From the NCBI GenBank assembly GCA_017479385.1, contig JAFVCE010000017.1, positions 1 through 64,000 of the forward strand: DNA of 64,000 nucleotides, read 5' to 3'. This document shows positions 51,309 to 63,975 of the stretch, piece by piece (the first letter of the stretch is position 1; every line of letters begins with the position of its first letter). Below the pieces are notes generated by a model. It saw only the letters and a list, made by a program, of their open reading frames with translations. It searched no databases and had not been told where the DNA came from. The stretch comes from Bacteroidales bacterium (GTDB lineage Bacteria > Bacteroidota > Bacteroidia > Bacteroidales > P3). The translations under genes were made by a program, and so were the position numbers.

Positions 51309-52574
51309 ATGAGCATAATCAAACCTTTCAAGGGCTTCCGCCCACCAGTCGACATTGTCGAGAAATTAGCTTCGCGTCCCTACGACGTGCTCAACTCCGA
51401 AGAGGCTCGCCAAGAGTGTGAAGGCAACCCCTACAGCCTGCTCCACGTAACCAAGGCCGAAATCGACCTCCCCCAAGGCACCGACGAGCATTCGCCCGAA
51501 GTCTACCTGCAAGTGGTCAAGAACTACAATATGTTCAAAGACCTCGGTTGGCTTGTCAAAGACGAAGAGGAAAAACTCTACATCTACGCCCAAAGCATGA
51601 ACCCCACCACCGCCGACGCCAAATGGCAGTATGGCATCGTGGCTTGCGCCTACAGCGAAGACTACGTCAACAAAGTAATCAAAAAACACGAACTCACCCG
51701 TAAGGATAAAGAAGAGGACCGCATGAAGCACGTCCGCATAACCAACGCCAACGTCGAACCCGTCTTCTTTGCCTATCCCGCCATTGCCCGTATCGACGAA
51801 ATCGTGGCCTCTGTCACCGCCCAGAAACCCATCTACGACTTCGTAGCCAAAGAGGACGGCTTCGGCCACCGCTTCTGGGTTATCGACGACCGTAAACTCA
51901 TCGATGAGCTGGTCGAAATCTTCGACAAACAGGTGCCAGCCATGTATATTGCCGACGGCCACCACCGCAGCGCCGCCGCCGCCCTCGTGGGCCAGGAGAA
52001 GAAAGAGCAGAACCCCGCCCACACCGGCAAGGAAGAGTATAACTACTTCATGACCGTCATCTTCCCCGACAACCAGCTCAACGTCATCGACTACAACCGC
52101 GTGGTGCGCGACCTCAACGGCCTGAGCAAGGAGCAATTCCTCGCTGCCGTTGGCGAAGCCTACGAGCTGCAAGATATGGGCACCGAAATCTACAAGCCCG
52201 CCAAGCTCCACGAGCACAGCATGTACCTCGACGGCCATTGGTACAAAATGACTGCCAAACCCGGTACCTACAACGACAACGACCCCATCGGCGTGCTCGA
52301 TGTAACCATCCTCTCCAACCTCGTGCTCGACAAAGTGCTTGGCATTAAGGACCTCCGTACCGACAAGCGCATCGACTTCGTGGGCGGCATTCGCGGCCTC
52401 GGCGAGCTCAAACGTCGCGTCGACAACGGCGAGATGAAGGTCGCCTTCGCTCTCTATCCCGTCAGCATGAAGCAAATAATCGATATTGCCGACACCGGCA
52501 ACATCATGCCTCCCAAGACCACCTGGTTCGAGCCCAAACTGCGCTCTGGCCTGGTCATCCACGAACTCTGCTAA
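51309..52574 (+). CDS. DUF1015 family protein
   Basis: A 421-residue cytosolic protein of DUF1015, a family often encoded near serA/serC. The N-terminus IIKPFKGFRPPVDIVEKLAS and RPYDVLNSEEARQECEGNPYS are diagnostic. A conserved His/Arg motif, MYIADGHHRSAAAAL, near residue 216 resembles the ParB/Srx-type nucleotide-binding core seen in serine kinases. FPDNQLNVIDYNRVVRDLNG follows. Function is not established; no ser genes are in the window. A hairpin terminator follows. Confidence 0.9.
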   Translation: MSIIKPFKGFRPPVDIVEKLASRPYDVLNSEEARQECEGNPYSLLHVTKAEIDLPQGTDEHSPEVYLQVVKNYNMFKDLGWLVKDEEEKLYIYAQSMNPTTADAKWQYGIVACAYSEDYVNKVIKKHELTRKDKEEDRMKHVRITNANVEPVFFAYPAIARIDEIVASVTAQKPIYDFVAKEDGFGHRFWVIDDRKLIDELVEIFDKQVPAMYIADGHHRSAAAALVGQEKKEQNPAHTGKEEYNYFMTVIFPDNQLNVIDYNRVVRDLNGLSKEQFLAAVGEAYELQDMGTEIYKPAKLHEHSMYLDGHWYKMTAKPGTYNDNDPIGVLDVTILSNLVLDKVLGIKDLRTDKRIDFVGGIRGLGELKRRVDNGEMKVAFALYPVSMKQIIDIADTGNIMPPKTTWFEPKLRSGLVIHELC

Positions 52575-52609
52575 CAGCAACCGCAGGCCAAGCCTGCCAA
52601 CACTCATAC

Positions 52610-52656
52610 AGCTCCGCGACGCCCCTTTTCGCAGTGGCGCCGCGGAGCTCTTTTTT
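52610..52656 (+). terminator. Terminator after the DUF1015 gene
   Basis: AGCTCCGCG (52610-52618) with CGCGGAGCT (52641-52649), then a run of six T. Confidence 0.92.
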
Positions 52657-52692
52657 GGGGGCTACATTGCTGTTTTGGGCCGAAATTGTAAG

Positions 52693-52790
52693 CTCCTGTT
52701 TTTCAGCCTCTAACAAGGGTTGCAGAGGGGTTAAAGAGGGGTTAGGGTCGTATTGAGGTCGAACAGCGCTTGATATTCAAGCACTTAAGC
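52693..52790 (+). repeat. 11-bp tandem-unit element, copy E
   Basis: Upstream flank CCTGTTTTTCAGCC, then units TTGCAGAGGGG (52720), TTAAAGAGGGG, TTAGGGTCGTA, TTGAGGTCGAA (to 52763). The perfect palindrome GCTTGATATTCAAGC follows at 52768-52782, then ACTTAAGCC. It lies between the convergent DUF1015 gene and the mutase, in a 385-bp gap that otherwise holds two terminators and no gene. Confidence 0.92.
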
Positions 52791-52905
52791 CTCGATTTTT
52801 GCTCCATTTCGACCCTTTTTTATCTGTAGCAAACCGCTTGTTTGCCCCTTCTTGGCCAATAGAAAAGCCCATCGCAACCACTCTCAACCAGCGCCCCACA
52901 AAGAC

Positions 52906-52933
52906 GACAAAAGGGCGCCACATGGTGCCCTTT
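52906..52933 (-). terminator. Terminator after methylmalonyl-CoA mutase
   Basis: AAAGGGCGCCA (52910-52920) with TGGTGCCCTTT (52923-52933, one wobble). On the minus strand the stem is followed by a short T-run. Confidence 0.8.
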
Positions 52934-52959
52934 GCCGTTTTGGGTTATGCGCTTTGCGC

Positions 52960-55116
<2,157 letters not shown>

Positions 55117-55158
55117 TATCAGTTAGTTAACTTTGTTTTTACCTTGTTCAACAAAATG

Positions 55159-55166
55159 CAAATATA
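55159..55166 (-). promoter_or_regulatory. -7 box (TATATTTG) for mutB
   Basis: TATATTTGC on the minus strand, 43 bp from the ATG at 55116, showing that mutB has its own start separate from the aquaporin gene. Confidence 0.65.
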
Positions 55167-55218
55167 ATAATAAATAATGAATTATACATTTTTTTTTGCA
55201 ATAAAAATAAAAAAAGCT

Positions 55219-55271
55219 CAAAAAAGCAACGCCCCGACGGTCTGTTTAGGCCTGTCGGGGCGTTGTTTTTT
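55219..55271 (-). terminator. Terminator after the aquaporin gene
   Basis: AACGCCCCGAC (55228-55238) with GTCGGGGCGTT (55254-55264). T-rich on both strands, so it could act in both directions. Confidence 0.92.
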
Positions 55272-55292
55272 AGTGCCTTTTGGGGGGTGATG

Positions 55293-56003
55293 TTATTTCT
55301 TGTTTGGGGCCACACATTTGTAGCAGAGGCCGGCGAGGGCGGCACCCACGAGCGGGGCTACGATGAAGAGCCACAGCTGTCCGCAGGCGCTCCACTGGTC
55401 GGCGTTGGCAAAGAGGGCTTGGCTAATGGAGCGGGCGGGGTTGACGCTGGTGTTTGTCAGCGGAATGCTGATAAGGTGTATAAGGGTCAGAGTGAGGCCG
55501 ATGGCGAGGCCGGCAAACTTGGTGTTGCTGCGCTCGTCGGTAGCGCCGAGAATGACCATAAGGAACACGAAGGTGAGCAGAGCTTCGACCAAGAAGGCAC
55601 CACCAGTGCTGATAGAGAGGTAGTTGGCGTTGCCAGTGGCGGCAGCAAAGTCGGCGCCATAGCCGTTGGCGGCAAAGACACCCGTCTGGCCCAAGCCAGC
55701 CATATTCCAAATGGCGTACAGAATAGCCGCAGCGATGATTGCACCCACAATCTGGGCAACCCAGTAGAGCAGCATATCTTTCAGGCTCATGCGGCCGTTA
55801 ATCCAAACACCAAACGAGACGGCGGGGTTGAGGTGAGCACCGCTCACGTGGCCAATGCCATAGGCCATGGCGATGACGGTGAGGCCGAAAGCCAGCGCCA
55901 CTCCGATGAAACCAACGTGGCCAAACAGCGCGGTGCCGCAGCCACCAAGAACAAGCCAAAATGTGCCTAAGCACTCGGCCATCATTTTGTTCTGAATTTT
56001 CAT
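55293..56003 (-). CDS. Aquaporin (MIP family)
   Basis: A 236-residue channel with six helices. Both NPA boxes are present: GHVSGAHLNPAVSFG and LTNTSVNPARSISQA, the second followed by the pore Arg. The N-terminus MAECLGTFWLVLGGCGTALFG is typical of AqpZ-like water channels. The ATG at 56003 is preferred; the frame is open to 56042, but a TAATTTTG promoter at 56053-56060 makes such a start almost leaderless. Water selectivity is inferred from similarity to AqpZ. Confidence 0.93.
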   Translation of the reverse strand: MKIQNKMMAECLGTFWLVLGGCGTALFGHVGFIGVALAFGLTVIAMAYGIGHVSGAHLNPAVSFGVWINGRMSLKDMLLYWVAQIVGAIIAAAILYAIWNMAGLGQTGVFAANGYGADFAAATGNANYLSISTGGAFLVEALLTFVFLMVILGATDERSNTKFAGLAIGLTLTLIHLISIPLTNTSVNPARSISQALFANADQWSACGQLWLFIVAPLVGAALAGLCYKCVAPNKK

Positions 56004-56052
56004 AATTGTGCAGTATTTTTTAGTTGTTAAAATTTCTATCAAATTCAGACTG

Positions 56053-56060
56053 CAAAATTA
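56053..56060 (-). promoter_or_regulatory. -7 box (TAATTTTG) for the aquaporin gene
   Basis: TAATTTTGC on the minus strand, about 50 bp from the ATG at 56003. Confidence 0.65.
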
Positions 56061-56144
56061 CAACAAATATTTAGATTTTTGACAAAAAAATGAGCCCAAG
56101 CCACATTTTTTTTCCACAGAGGGTTGTATATGATTTTTTTTTCG

Positions 56145-56152
56145 TATATTTG
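56145..56152 (+). promoter_or_regulatory. -7 box (TATATTTG) for glnS
   Basis: TATATTTGC, 55 bp before the ATG at 56207. Confidence 0.65.
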
Positions 56153-56206
56153 CCTTTTGACAATAAACCTACTGAACTAAACTAAACACCATATAATCAA
56201 TCTGTT

Positions 56207-57907
<1,701 letters not shown>

Positions 57908-57975
57908 CAGCAGTCAAAACCAATAACAGCAAAATCCAAACCAGAATAAATATTAACCGTTAAGCAATAAATGTT

Positions 57976-58221
57976 ATGGATATTAAGACAATTACGTCGC
58001 TAATGCAATCGAGCGACTACAGAGACCGCATGAAAGCCGAATACTACCACGTTCAGCTTCGCAAAACCAACCTCGAGGCAGTGCTCAAGTTGTGGGATAG
58101 CAACAAGCTTACTTTCACCCCCGACTGCCCCCGTAGCATCTACGACATCCAGCTTCGCGCTATGAAAGACTATATGGCGGTGCTCGAAACCAGAGCCAAA
58201 ATCGAGCACGTGGAATTGTAG
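57976..58221 (+). CDS. Small protein resembling crAss001_48-related family
   Basis: An 81-residue helical protein. The arrangement YRDRMKAEYYHVQLRKTNLE, then a linker with LTFTPDCP, then QLRAMKDYMAVLETRAKIE, recalls the crAss001_48-related proteins known from crAss-like phages and gut Bacteroidota. The match is from memory of the pattern and is moderate. It lies alone between glnS and pheT with its own hairpin terminator. No other phage gene is nearby, so it is either a domesticated remnant or a cellular member of the family. Confidence 0.65.
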   Translation: MDIKTITSLMQSSDYRDRMKAEYYHVQLRKTNLEAVLKLWDSNKLTFTPDCPRSIYDIQLRAMKDYMAVLETRAKIEHVEL

Positions 58222-58247
58222 TCAGAGCCGGACAAAAACACTAAACA

Positions 58248-58275
58248 GGGAGCGCAACAACGCTCCCTTAATTAT
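58248..58275 (+). terminator. Terminator after the small 57976 gene
   Basis: GGGAGCG (58248-58254), loop CAACAA, CGCTCCC (58261-58267), then TTAATTATT. Confidence 0.82.
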
Positions 58276-58324
58276 TATATGAAATATTTAATAAATGTTT
58301 TTTCAATATTTCGGAAAGTTTTTG

Positions 58325-58332
58325 TATCTTTG
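58325..58332 (+). promoter_or_regulatory. -7 box (TATCTTTG) for pheT
   Basis: TATCTTTGC, 32 bp before the ATG at 58364. Confidence 0.65.
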
Positions 58333-58363
58333 CAAACGATTTTAAATAAAAGTAAATTGCACA

Positions 58364-60850
58364 ATGAATATATCATTTTCTTGGCTTAAGGATTATGTAG
58401 ATATGGGCTCCATGACGCCCGAACAGTTGGACGACTTGCTCACTTTCAGCGGATTAGAGGTAGACGGCATGGAGAAAGTAGAGTCTATCAAAGGTGGTTT
58501 GGAACACGTTGTAATAGCCCAAGTGCTGACCTGCGTTCCTCATCCCAACAGCGACCATTTGCACGTCACAACTGTCGATGTTGGCGGAGAACGTCCTTTG
58601 AATATCGTTTGCGGAGCACCCAATGTGGCTGCTGGCCAAAAAGTGGTTTGTGCACAAATCGGAACAAAAATCTATACCTCAGACACCGAATTTTACGAAA
58701 TCAAGAAGGGCAAATTGCGTGGCGAAGTGAGCGAAGGAATGCTCTGTGCAGCCGATGAATTACAACTCGGTTCGGACCACGACGGCATTATGGTTCTGCC
58801 CGACGACGCGCCTGTCGGTATGCCAGCCAAAGACTACTTTGGCGTTGACGATGACCATATGCTCGAGGTAGCCATCACTGCCAACCGCATGGATGCTTGC
58901 TCTCACATTGGCGTGGCTCGTGACGTGGTGGCCGTGCGCAACACTCGCGAAGGCACCAATTTGCACATTCAGTGGCCCGAGGTCGACAACTTCGACGCCT
59001 CTGCCACAACCCCCGATGCCGATAAGGCCATTTGTGTAACAGTCGAAGAACCAGAACTTTGCCTCCGATACACGGGTATAACCATCCGTAATGTCGAGGT
59101 TAAAGATAGCCCCGAGTGGTTACAAAAGCGCCTTCGCACCGTAGGTTTGCGCCCCATCAACAATGTGGTTGACATAACCAACTTCATCTTGATGGAGGTT
59201 GGGCAACCACTTCACGCATTCGATGCCGATAAAATCGAGGGCAATCACGTAATAGTCAAGCGCTTGGCACAGGGAACAAAGTTCGTTACGCTCGACGGCG
59301 TTGAACGCGAACTCGACGCCCGCGACCTGATGATTTGCAACGAGAAGGAAGGAATGTGCATAGCCGGCGTCTTTGGTGGCGAAAAAAGTGGCGTGACGCA
59401 CGCAACCAAAAACATCTTCATAGAGAGTGCCTACTTTAACCCGGTGAGCATGCGCAAAACCTCGCAGCGCCACGGCCTCAAGACCGATGCCAGCTATCGC
59501 TACGAGCGAGGCTGCGACCCCAACATCACCGAATGGGCTCTGCGCCGTGCCGTCAAGCTCGTCAAAGAGCTGGCGGGTGGCGAAATTTGTGGCCAGATGG
59601 TCGACATCTATCCAACACCAATCACGAAGCCAACCGTCGAGGTCAACTTCCGCCGAATGTTCGACCTCATTGGGCAAGACATCCCTATCGATAAAGTTAG
59701 AACAGCCCTCGTCTCGCTCAACATCGAGATTGAGCACGAAGACAACGAGGGAATGACCTTGCGCGTGCCGACCATGAAGTGCGACGTGACGCGCGAATGC
59801 GACATTGTTGAAGAAATAATGCGCATCTATGGCTACAACAACATCCACTTCGACGAGCATTTTAGCAGTTGCACGTCGCACGGTGTCAAACCCAACCCCA
59901 ATCGCCTCAAGAACGCAGTGAGCGACTACTTGAGCGACAACGGCTTTTGCGAAATAATGAACAACTCGCTCACCAAGTCTGAATACTACGAGAACAACCC
60001 CGATTTCGACACCGCTCGCAACGTAGCCATCCTCAACCCCCTATCGAAAGAGCTCAACGTAATGCGTCAAACCCTGCTCTACAGCGGTCTTGAGTGTATT
60101 GTGCGCAACATCAACTACAAGGTTGCGGACCAAAAACTGTACGAATTTGGCCGTATTTACCGCCTCAACCCATCAGCACAGGCCGACGCCGCGGTAACGA
60201 CAAAATACGAGGAGGAACAGCACCTCGCTATCTTTACAACCGGTATGCAGATTGCCGAAAACTGGAAAATTGTAGCTTCGCCCACCGACGTCTATTACCT
60301 TAAGGCCTATGTGATGAATATTCTTCACCGCATGAGGGTGAACATGAAGCAATACGACATAAAGCCTGCTACCGAGAAGTACTACGCCGAAGGCATCGCT
60401 TTCGTCAACCGCGAAAACGGCAAGACCATAGCCACCCTCGGCCGCCTCTCGCGCGCAACTCTCAAGGCTATGGATTGCAAGCAGGAGGTTTTCTACGCCG
60501 ACCTCAACTGGGACCTCCTCATCAAACATTATCCCAAGAAGGAAGTGCTCTACGCCGAGGTACCCAAGTTCCCGTCGGTGCGCCGCGACCTGGCCCTCTT
60601 GCTCGCCAAGAACGTTAACTTTGCCGACATCGAGCGCGTGGCATACGCCAGCGAGAAAAAACTGCTGCGCAGCGTGTCGCTCTTCGATGTCTACGAAGGC
60701 AAGGGTATTGCAGCCGACATGAAGTCTTACGCCGTGAGTTTTATACTTCAAGATGCCGATAAAACCTTGACCGATAAGCAAGTAGAAGCCGTTATGGCAA
60801 AAATACAAAAGAACCTCGAAACCCAACTCGGAGCTCGATTGCGCTCGTAA
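58364..60850 (+). CDS. pheT: Phenylalanyl-tRNA synthetase beta subunit
   Basis: Beta chain of the heterotetrameric PheRS. The 828-residue length is normal. Domains in order: NISFSWLKDYVDM start, tRNA-binding OB fold (about 40-150, HPNSDHLHVTTVDVG), B3/B4 editing region with LGVARDV-like HIGVARDVVAVRN and VVDITNFILMEVGQPLHAFD, B5 domain, catalytic-like core (EIMRIYGYNNIHF), and the C-terminal ferredoxin-fold anticodon domain (FPSVRRDLALLLAKNVNFAD). pheS is not adjacent. Its own promoter lies just upstream. Confidence 0.97.
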   Translation: MNISFSWLKDYVDMGSMTPEQLDDLLTFSGLEVDGMEKVESIKGGLEHVVIAQVLTCVPHPNSDHLHVTTVDVGGERPLNIVCGAPNVAAGQKVVCAQIGTKIYTSDTEFYEIKKGKLRGEVSEGMLCAADELQLGSDHDGIMVLPDDAPVGMPAKDYFGVDDDHMLEVAITANRMDACSHIGVARDVVAVRNTREGTNLHIQWPEVDNFDASATTPDADKAICVTVEEPELCLRYTGITIRNVEVKDSPEWLQKRLRTVGLRPINNVVDITNFILMEVGQPLHAFDADKIEGNHVIVKRLAQGTKFVTLDGVERELDARDLMICNEKEGMCIAGVFGGEKSGVTHATKNIFIESAYFNPVSMRKTSQRHGLKTDASYRYERGCDPNITEWALRRAVKLVKELAGGEICGQMVDIYPTPITKPTVEVNFRRMFDLIGQDIPIDKVRTALVSLNIEIEHEDNEGMTLRVPTMKCDVTRECDIVEEIMRIYGYNNIHFDEHFSSCTSHGVKPNPNRLKNAVSDYLSDNGFCEIMNNSLTKSEYYENNPDFDTARNVAILNPLSKELNVMRQTLLYSGLECIVRNINYKVADQKLYEFGRIYRLNPSAQADAAVTTKYEEEQHLAIFTTGMQIAENWKIVASPTDVYYLKAYVMNILHRMRVNMKQYDIKPATEKYYAEGIAFVNRENGKTIATLGRLSRATLKAMDCKQEVFYADLNWDLLIKHYPKKEVLYAEVPKFPSVRRDLALLLAKNVNFADIERVAYASEKKLLRSVSLFDVYEGKGIAADMKSYAVSFILQDADKTLTDKQVEAVMAKIQKNLETQLGARLRS

Positions 60851-60871
60851 TAGATTTTAAAAACAACGCTG

Positions 60872-61375
60872 ATGGACGACCGCAAACCAGGATTAGAACA
60901 CTACGACGTTAAGGTGCTGCTCGCGCTCACCAAGTCGATTGGCGGACGAATCGATTTCTTTCGATTGCTCGCCGAGGGCGGCTATCCCGAGCTTGCAGCA
61001 TTCAGCAACGCCATTCGCGGCGACGAGGATGCCATGGTTTGGCTCTTCAAACACAACTATTCCTGGTTAGCCATTCTGAGCAACGCCATGGATGGCGAGG
61101 AGAAAGCCCAAACCTGGATTTCGAAGGCCTGCTCGCCGGTCAATATCATGTTCGCTCTGGCCAGTGGCAATAACCAAAAAGCCATCAGGTGGCTCGCCGA
61201 ACGCAAACTCGAACTGTTCATCATGATGGCTCGCGAGGCCCACAAGTTCCTCGAGTACCAAGCGGCCGAAAACGCCAGCCCATACACCATGAACTTCGGC
61301 GGCTCGTATCGTGCAGCCGAACAAATGCGCGAATGGCTCAAAGAAAAAGCAAACACAACCCAACCAACAAACTGA
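60872..61375 (+). CDS. Hypothetical helical protein
   Basis: A 167-residue soluble protein of no family I can name. It is mainly helical, with short repeated patterns: ELAAFSNAIRGDEDAMVWLF, SWLAILSNAMDGEEKAQTWI and NIMFALASGNNQKAIRWLAE, spaced about 32-38 residues apart. These look like three helical-repeat units of an ankyrin- or Sel1-like solenoid, but the consensus of neither is met. It lies 21 bp after pheT and 6 bp before the pseudouridine synthase, so it is cotranscribed with translation genes. Confidence 0.78.
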   Translation: MDDRKPGLEHYDVKVLLALTKSIGGRIDFFRLLAEGGYPELAAFSNAIRGDEDAMVWLFKHNYSWLAILSNAMDGEEKAQTWISKACSPVNIMFALASGNNQKAIRWLAERKLELFIMMAREAHKFLEYQAAENASPYTMNFGGSYRAAEQMREWLKEKANTTQPTN

Positions 61376-61381
61376 TTATCA

Positions 61382-62206
61382 ATGTCTGAACAAGAAACAC
61401 CAAAACGCAAACGCGTTCATCATACTGTTACCCCTCGTGCTCACCAGCCACGCCCCAAGAGCACGGTTTCGTCGCGCAACCGCGTAGAGAGCGACGGCAC
61501 AACTCGCCTCAATAAGTATATCGCGCACGCCGGAATCTGCTCGCGTCGCGAGGCCGACAAGCTCATTGCCGCCGGCAGCGTATCGGTCAACGGCAAAGTG
61601 GTGACCGAGATGGGCTTCAAGGTTAAGCCGGGCGACGTGGTGTCGTATGGCGGCGAGACCCTCCGCTCCGAGCGCAAACGCTATTTCATACTCAACAAAC
61701 CCAAAGGATTCATCACCACCGTCGACGACCCGCAGGAGCGCCGCACCGTGATGATGCTTATCGATGGCGCTTGTCCAGAGCGTATCTACCCCGTGGGGCG
61801 CCTCGACCGCGCAACCACAGGCCTCCTGCTCTTTACCAACGACGGCGATTTGGCAAAAAAACTAACCCACCCTTCGACTGGTGTTTATAAGATTTATCAC
61901 GTTGAACTCGACAAGCCAGTAACTCGCACCGACATGGATGCCCTGCTTTCGGGCATCGAGCTCGAAGATGGCATGGCCCGAGTCGACGACATACAGTTTG
62001 CCTCGCCTACGGGCGACAAACGCGTGGTGGGCGTAGAGTTGCATTCGGGCAAGAACCGCATTGTTCGCCGAATGTTCGAACACTTGGGCTACGAGGTGCA
62101 CAAGCTGGACCGCGTGGTCTTTGCAGGCCTCACCAAGAAGGACCTTCCGCGTGGTCGCTACCGCGAACTGACCGAGAAGGAAGTTGGGTATCTGAAGATG
62201 ATTTAG
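61382..62206 (+). CDS. rRNA pseudouridine synthase (RluB/RsuA family)
   Basis: Converts a uridine in ribosomal RNA to pseudouridine. The 274-residue protein has a basic N-terminal tail (residues 1-38), an S4 RNA-binding domain (RLNKYIAHAGICSRREADKL), and the catalytic domain with the key Asp in YPVGRLDRATTGLLLFTNDG near residue 140. GKNRIVRRMFEHLGYEVHKL is the conserved C-terminal motif. RluB is more likely than RsuA by the layout, but the target base cannot be read from sequence. Confidence 0.93.
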   Translation: MSEQETPKRKRVHHTVTPRAHQPRPKSTVSSRNRVESDGTTRLNKYIAHAGICSRREADKLIAAGSVSVNGKVVTEMGFKVKPGDVVSYGGETLRSERKRYFILNKPKGFITTVDDPQERRTVMMLIDGACPERIYPVGRLDRATTGLLLFTNDGDLAKKLTHPSTGVYKIYHVELDKPVTRTDMDALLSGIELEDGMARVDDIQFASPTGDKRVVGVELHSGKNRIVRRMFEHLGYEVHKLDRVVFAGLTKKDLPRGRYRELTEKEVGYLKMI

Positions 62207-62370
62207 GCCGCCACAAACACTCGCCGCGACACCAAGCAGTAAATCATTATTCATCAACAATCAGCCACTTAGCCTAAACCCGCGCAACCGCAAAAATTTG
62301 TTTGCCCCCGTGGCACAATAAAAATAGCCGTTAGGCGTTATTAAAAAGAGAAAGATTAACGAAACTCAAT

Positions 62371-63645
62371 ATGCTGCAACTTCAGTACATTAAAGACCAT
62401 ACCGACGAAATAATCGCCCGTCTCAAAATCAAGAATGTCCAGAACGTCGAGGAACGCATTGCCGAAATCATAGCCCTCGACGACCGCCGTCGCTCGCTCC
62501 AGAAGCAGGCCGACGACGTCAAGGCCGCCCAGAATGCCGCTGCCAAAGAAATAGGCCAACTCATGAAACAAGGCCTGCGCGACGAGGCTGAGGCCAAAAA
62601 AGCCGCTACAGCTCAGCTCAAAGCCACCGAAAAAGAGCTCTCCGAACAGCAGGCAGCCGCAGAGAACGAGCTGAATGCCAAACTCATATCGCTGCCCAAC
62701 GCCCCACACATCAGTGTGCCATGCGGCAAGTCGGAAGCCGACAACGTGGTGGTGGCCGAATTTGGCACCAAGCCCGACCTCGGTCCAAACGCTTTGCCGC
62801 ACTGGGACCTTTGCGCCAAGTACGACATTGTAGACTTCGAGTTGGGCAACAAAATAACCGGTGCTGGATTCCCGCTCTATAAAGGAAAAGGGGCACGCCT
62901 GCAGCGCGCGCTCATCAACTTCTTTCTCGACGAGGCCGCCAAAGCCGGTTTTGCCGAAGTGCAACCACCGCTCATGGTCAACGAGGCCAGCGGGCTCGGC
63001 ACCGGCCAACTGCCCGACAAAGAGGGGCAAATGTATGCCATACCCCTCGACGGCTACTACATGATACCTACCGCCGAGGTGCCTATTACCAACATCTACC
63101 GTAATGTAATCCTGGCCGAGAACCAGTTCCCCATACGCCACGCGGGCTACAGCGAGTGCTTCCGCCGCGAGGCTGGTAGCTACGGCAAGGATGTGCGCGG
63201 CCTCAACCGCCTGCACGAGTTTTCGAAGGTCGAGATTGTCGTCATCGAGCACCCCGACCGTTCCTACGACCAACTCGAAGAGATGAAGCGCCACGTGGGC
63301 CATTTGCTCGATATGCTCGGCCTGCCTTACCATATTCTCAAGCTCTGTGGTGGCGACATCAGTTTCACCTCGGCCATGACGTTCGACTTCGAGGTGTGGA
63401 GCGCTGCGCAGTGCAAGTGGCTCGAAGTGAGCTCGGTATCTAATTTCGAGACCTTCCAGGCCAACCGCATGAAGCTCCGCTTCAAAGACAAGAACGGCAA
63501 AACACAGCTCTGTCACACCCTCAACGGTTCGGCTCTCGCTTTGCCACGCATTGTGGCCGCCCTGCTCGAAAACAACCAAACGCCCGACGGTATCGTCATG
63601 CCGCAGTGCCTGCAGCCCTACCTCGGATTCAGCAAAATCGACTAA
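62371..63645 (+). CDS. serS: Seryl-tRNA synthetase
   Basis: Class II synthetase charging tRNA-Ser. The 424-residue length is standard. An N-terminal antiparallel coiled coil (about 1-105) binds the long variable arm. Motif 2 is GYSECFRREAGSYGKDVRGL and motif 3 appears in NGSALALPRIVAALLENNQ. MIPTAEVPITNIYRN is the conserved serine-binding TxE region. The start fits the family (MLQLQYIKDHTDEIIARL). The gap 62207-62370 upstream shows no gene. Confidence 0.97.
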   Translation: MLQLQYIKDHTDEIIARLKIKNVQNVEERIAEIIALDDRRRSLQKQADDVKAAQNAAAKEIGQLMKQGLRDEAEAKKAATAQLKATEKELSEQQAAAENELNAKLISLPNAPHISVPCGKSEADNVVVAEFGTKPDLGPNALPHWDLCAKYDIVDFELGNKITGAGFPLYKGKGARLQRALINFFLDEAAKAGFAEVQPPLMVNEASGLGTGQLPDKEGQMYAIPLDGYYMIPTAEVPITNIYRNVILAENQFPIRHAGYSECFRREAGSYGKDVRGLNRLHEFSKVEIVVIEHPDRSYDQLEEMKRHVGHLLDMLGLPYHILKLCGGDISFTSAMTFDFEVWSAAQCKWLEVSSVSNFETFQANRMKLRFKDKNGKTQLCHTLNGSALALPRIVAALLENNQTPDGIVMPQCLQPYLGFSKID

Positions 63646-63893
63646 TCGTCGCTCTTCACCCACCAAGCTGCCCAGCCTTGAGCGGCTTGGTAACAAACCA
63701 AAGTCGCACACGCCACATCGCTGGGTCGGTACAGAGCAGTATCAAAGTCGATAAAGAACCATACCAAAGAGGGCATTGCGTCGATAGCGAGTCGGCAAAG
63801 AAACAATAGAAAAACAGCCCAGAATCAATAGAAAGTCGCCCCAAAATTGGCTCATGAACGCCAAAAACAGGGGCGATTTTCGTATTGTAACTG

Positions 63894-63975
63894 TCTGAAT
63901 ATCAAGCGTTGTTCGACCTCAATACGACCTTAACCCCTCTTTAATACGACCTTAACCCTGAAAATCAACAACTTG
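63894..63975 (-). repeat. 11-bp tandem-unit element, copy F
   Basis: Read on the minus strand: flank GTTGATTTTCAGGG, units TTAAGGTCGTA, TTAAAGAGGGG, TTAAGGTCGTA, TTGAGGTCGAA (63955 down to 63912), then CAACGCTTGATATTCAGACA. The sequence from 63646 to 63893, between serS and this copy, shows no terminator hairpin or gene that I can support. The next gene lies outside the window. Confidence 0.92.

Noticed and set aside
55117-55292. Cobalamin riboswitch ahead of mutB
   Set aside because: The gap is short, AT-rich and contains only a promoter and a terminator; no B12-box was seen.
63551-63844. Short open frames after serS
   Set aside because: They overlap the serS end or each other, and have no ribosome-binding context or recognisable product.
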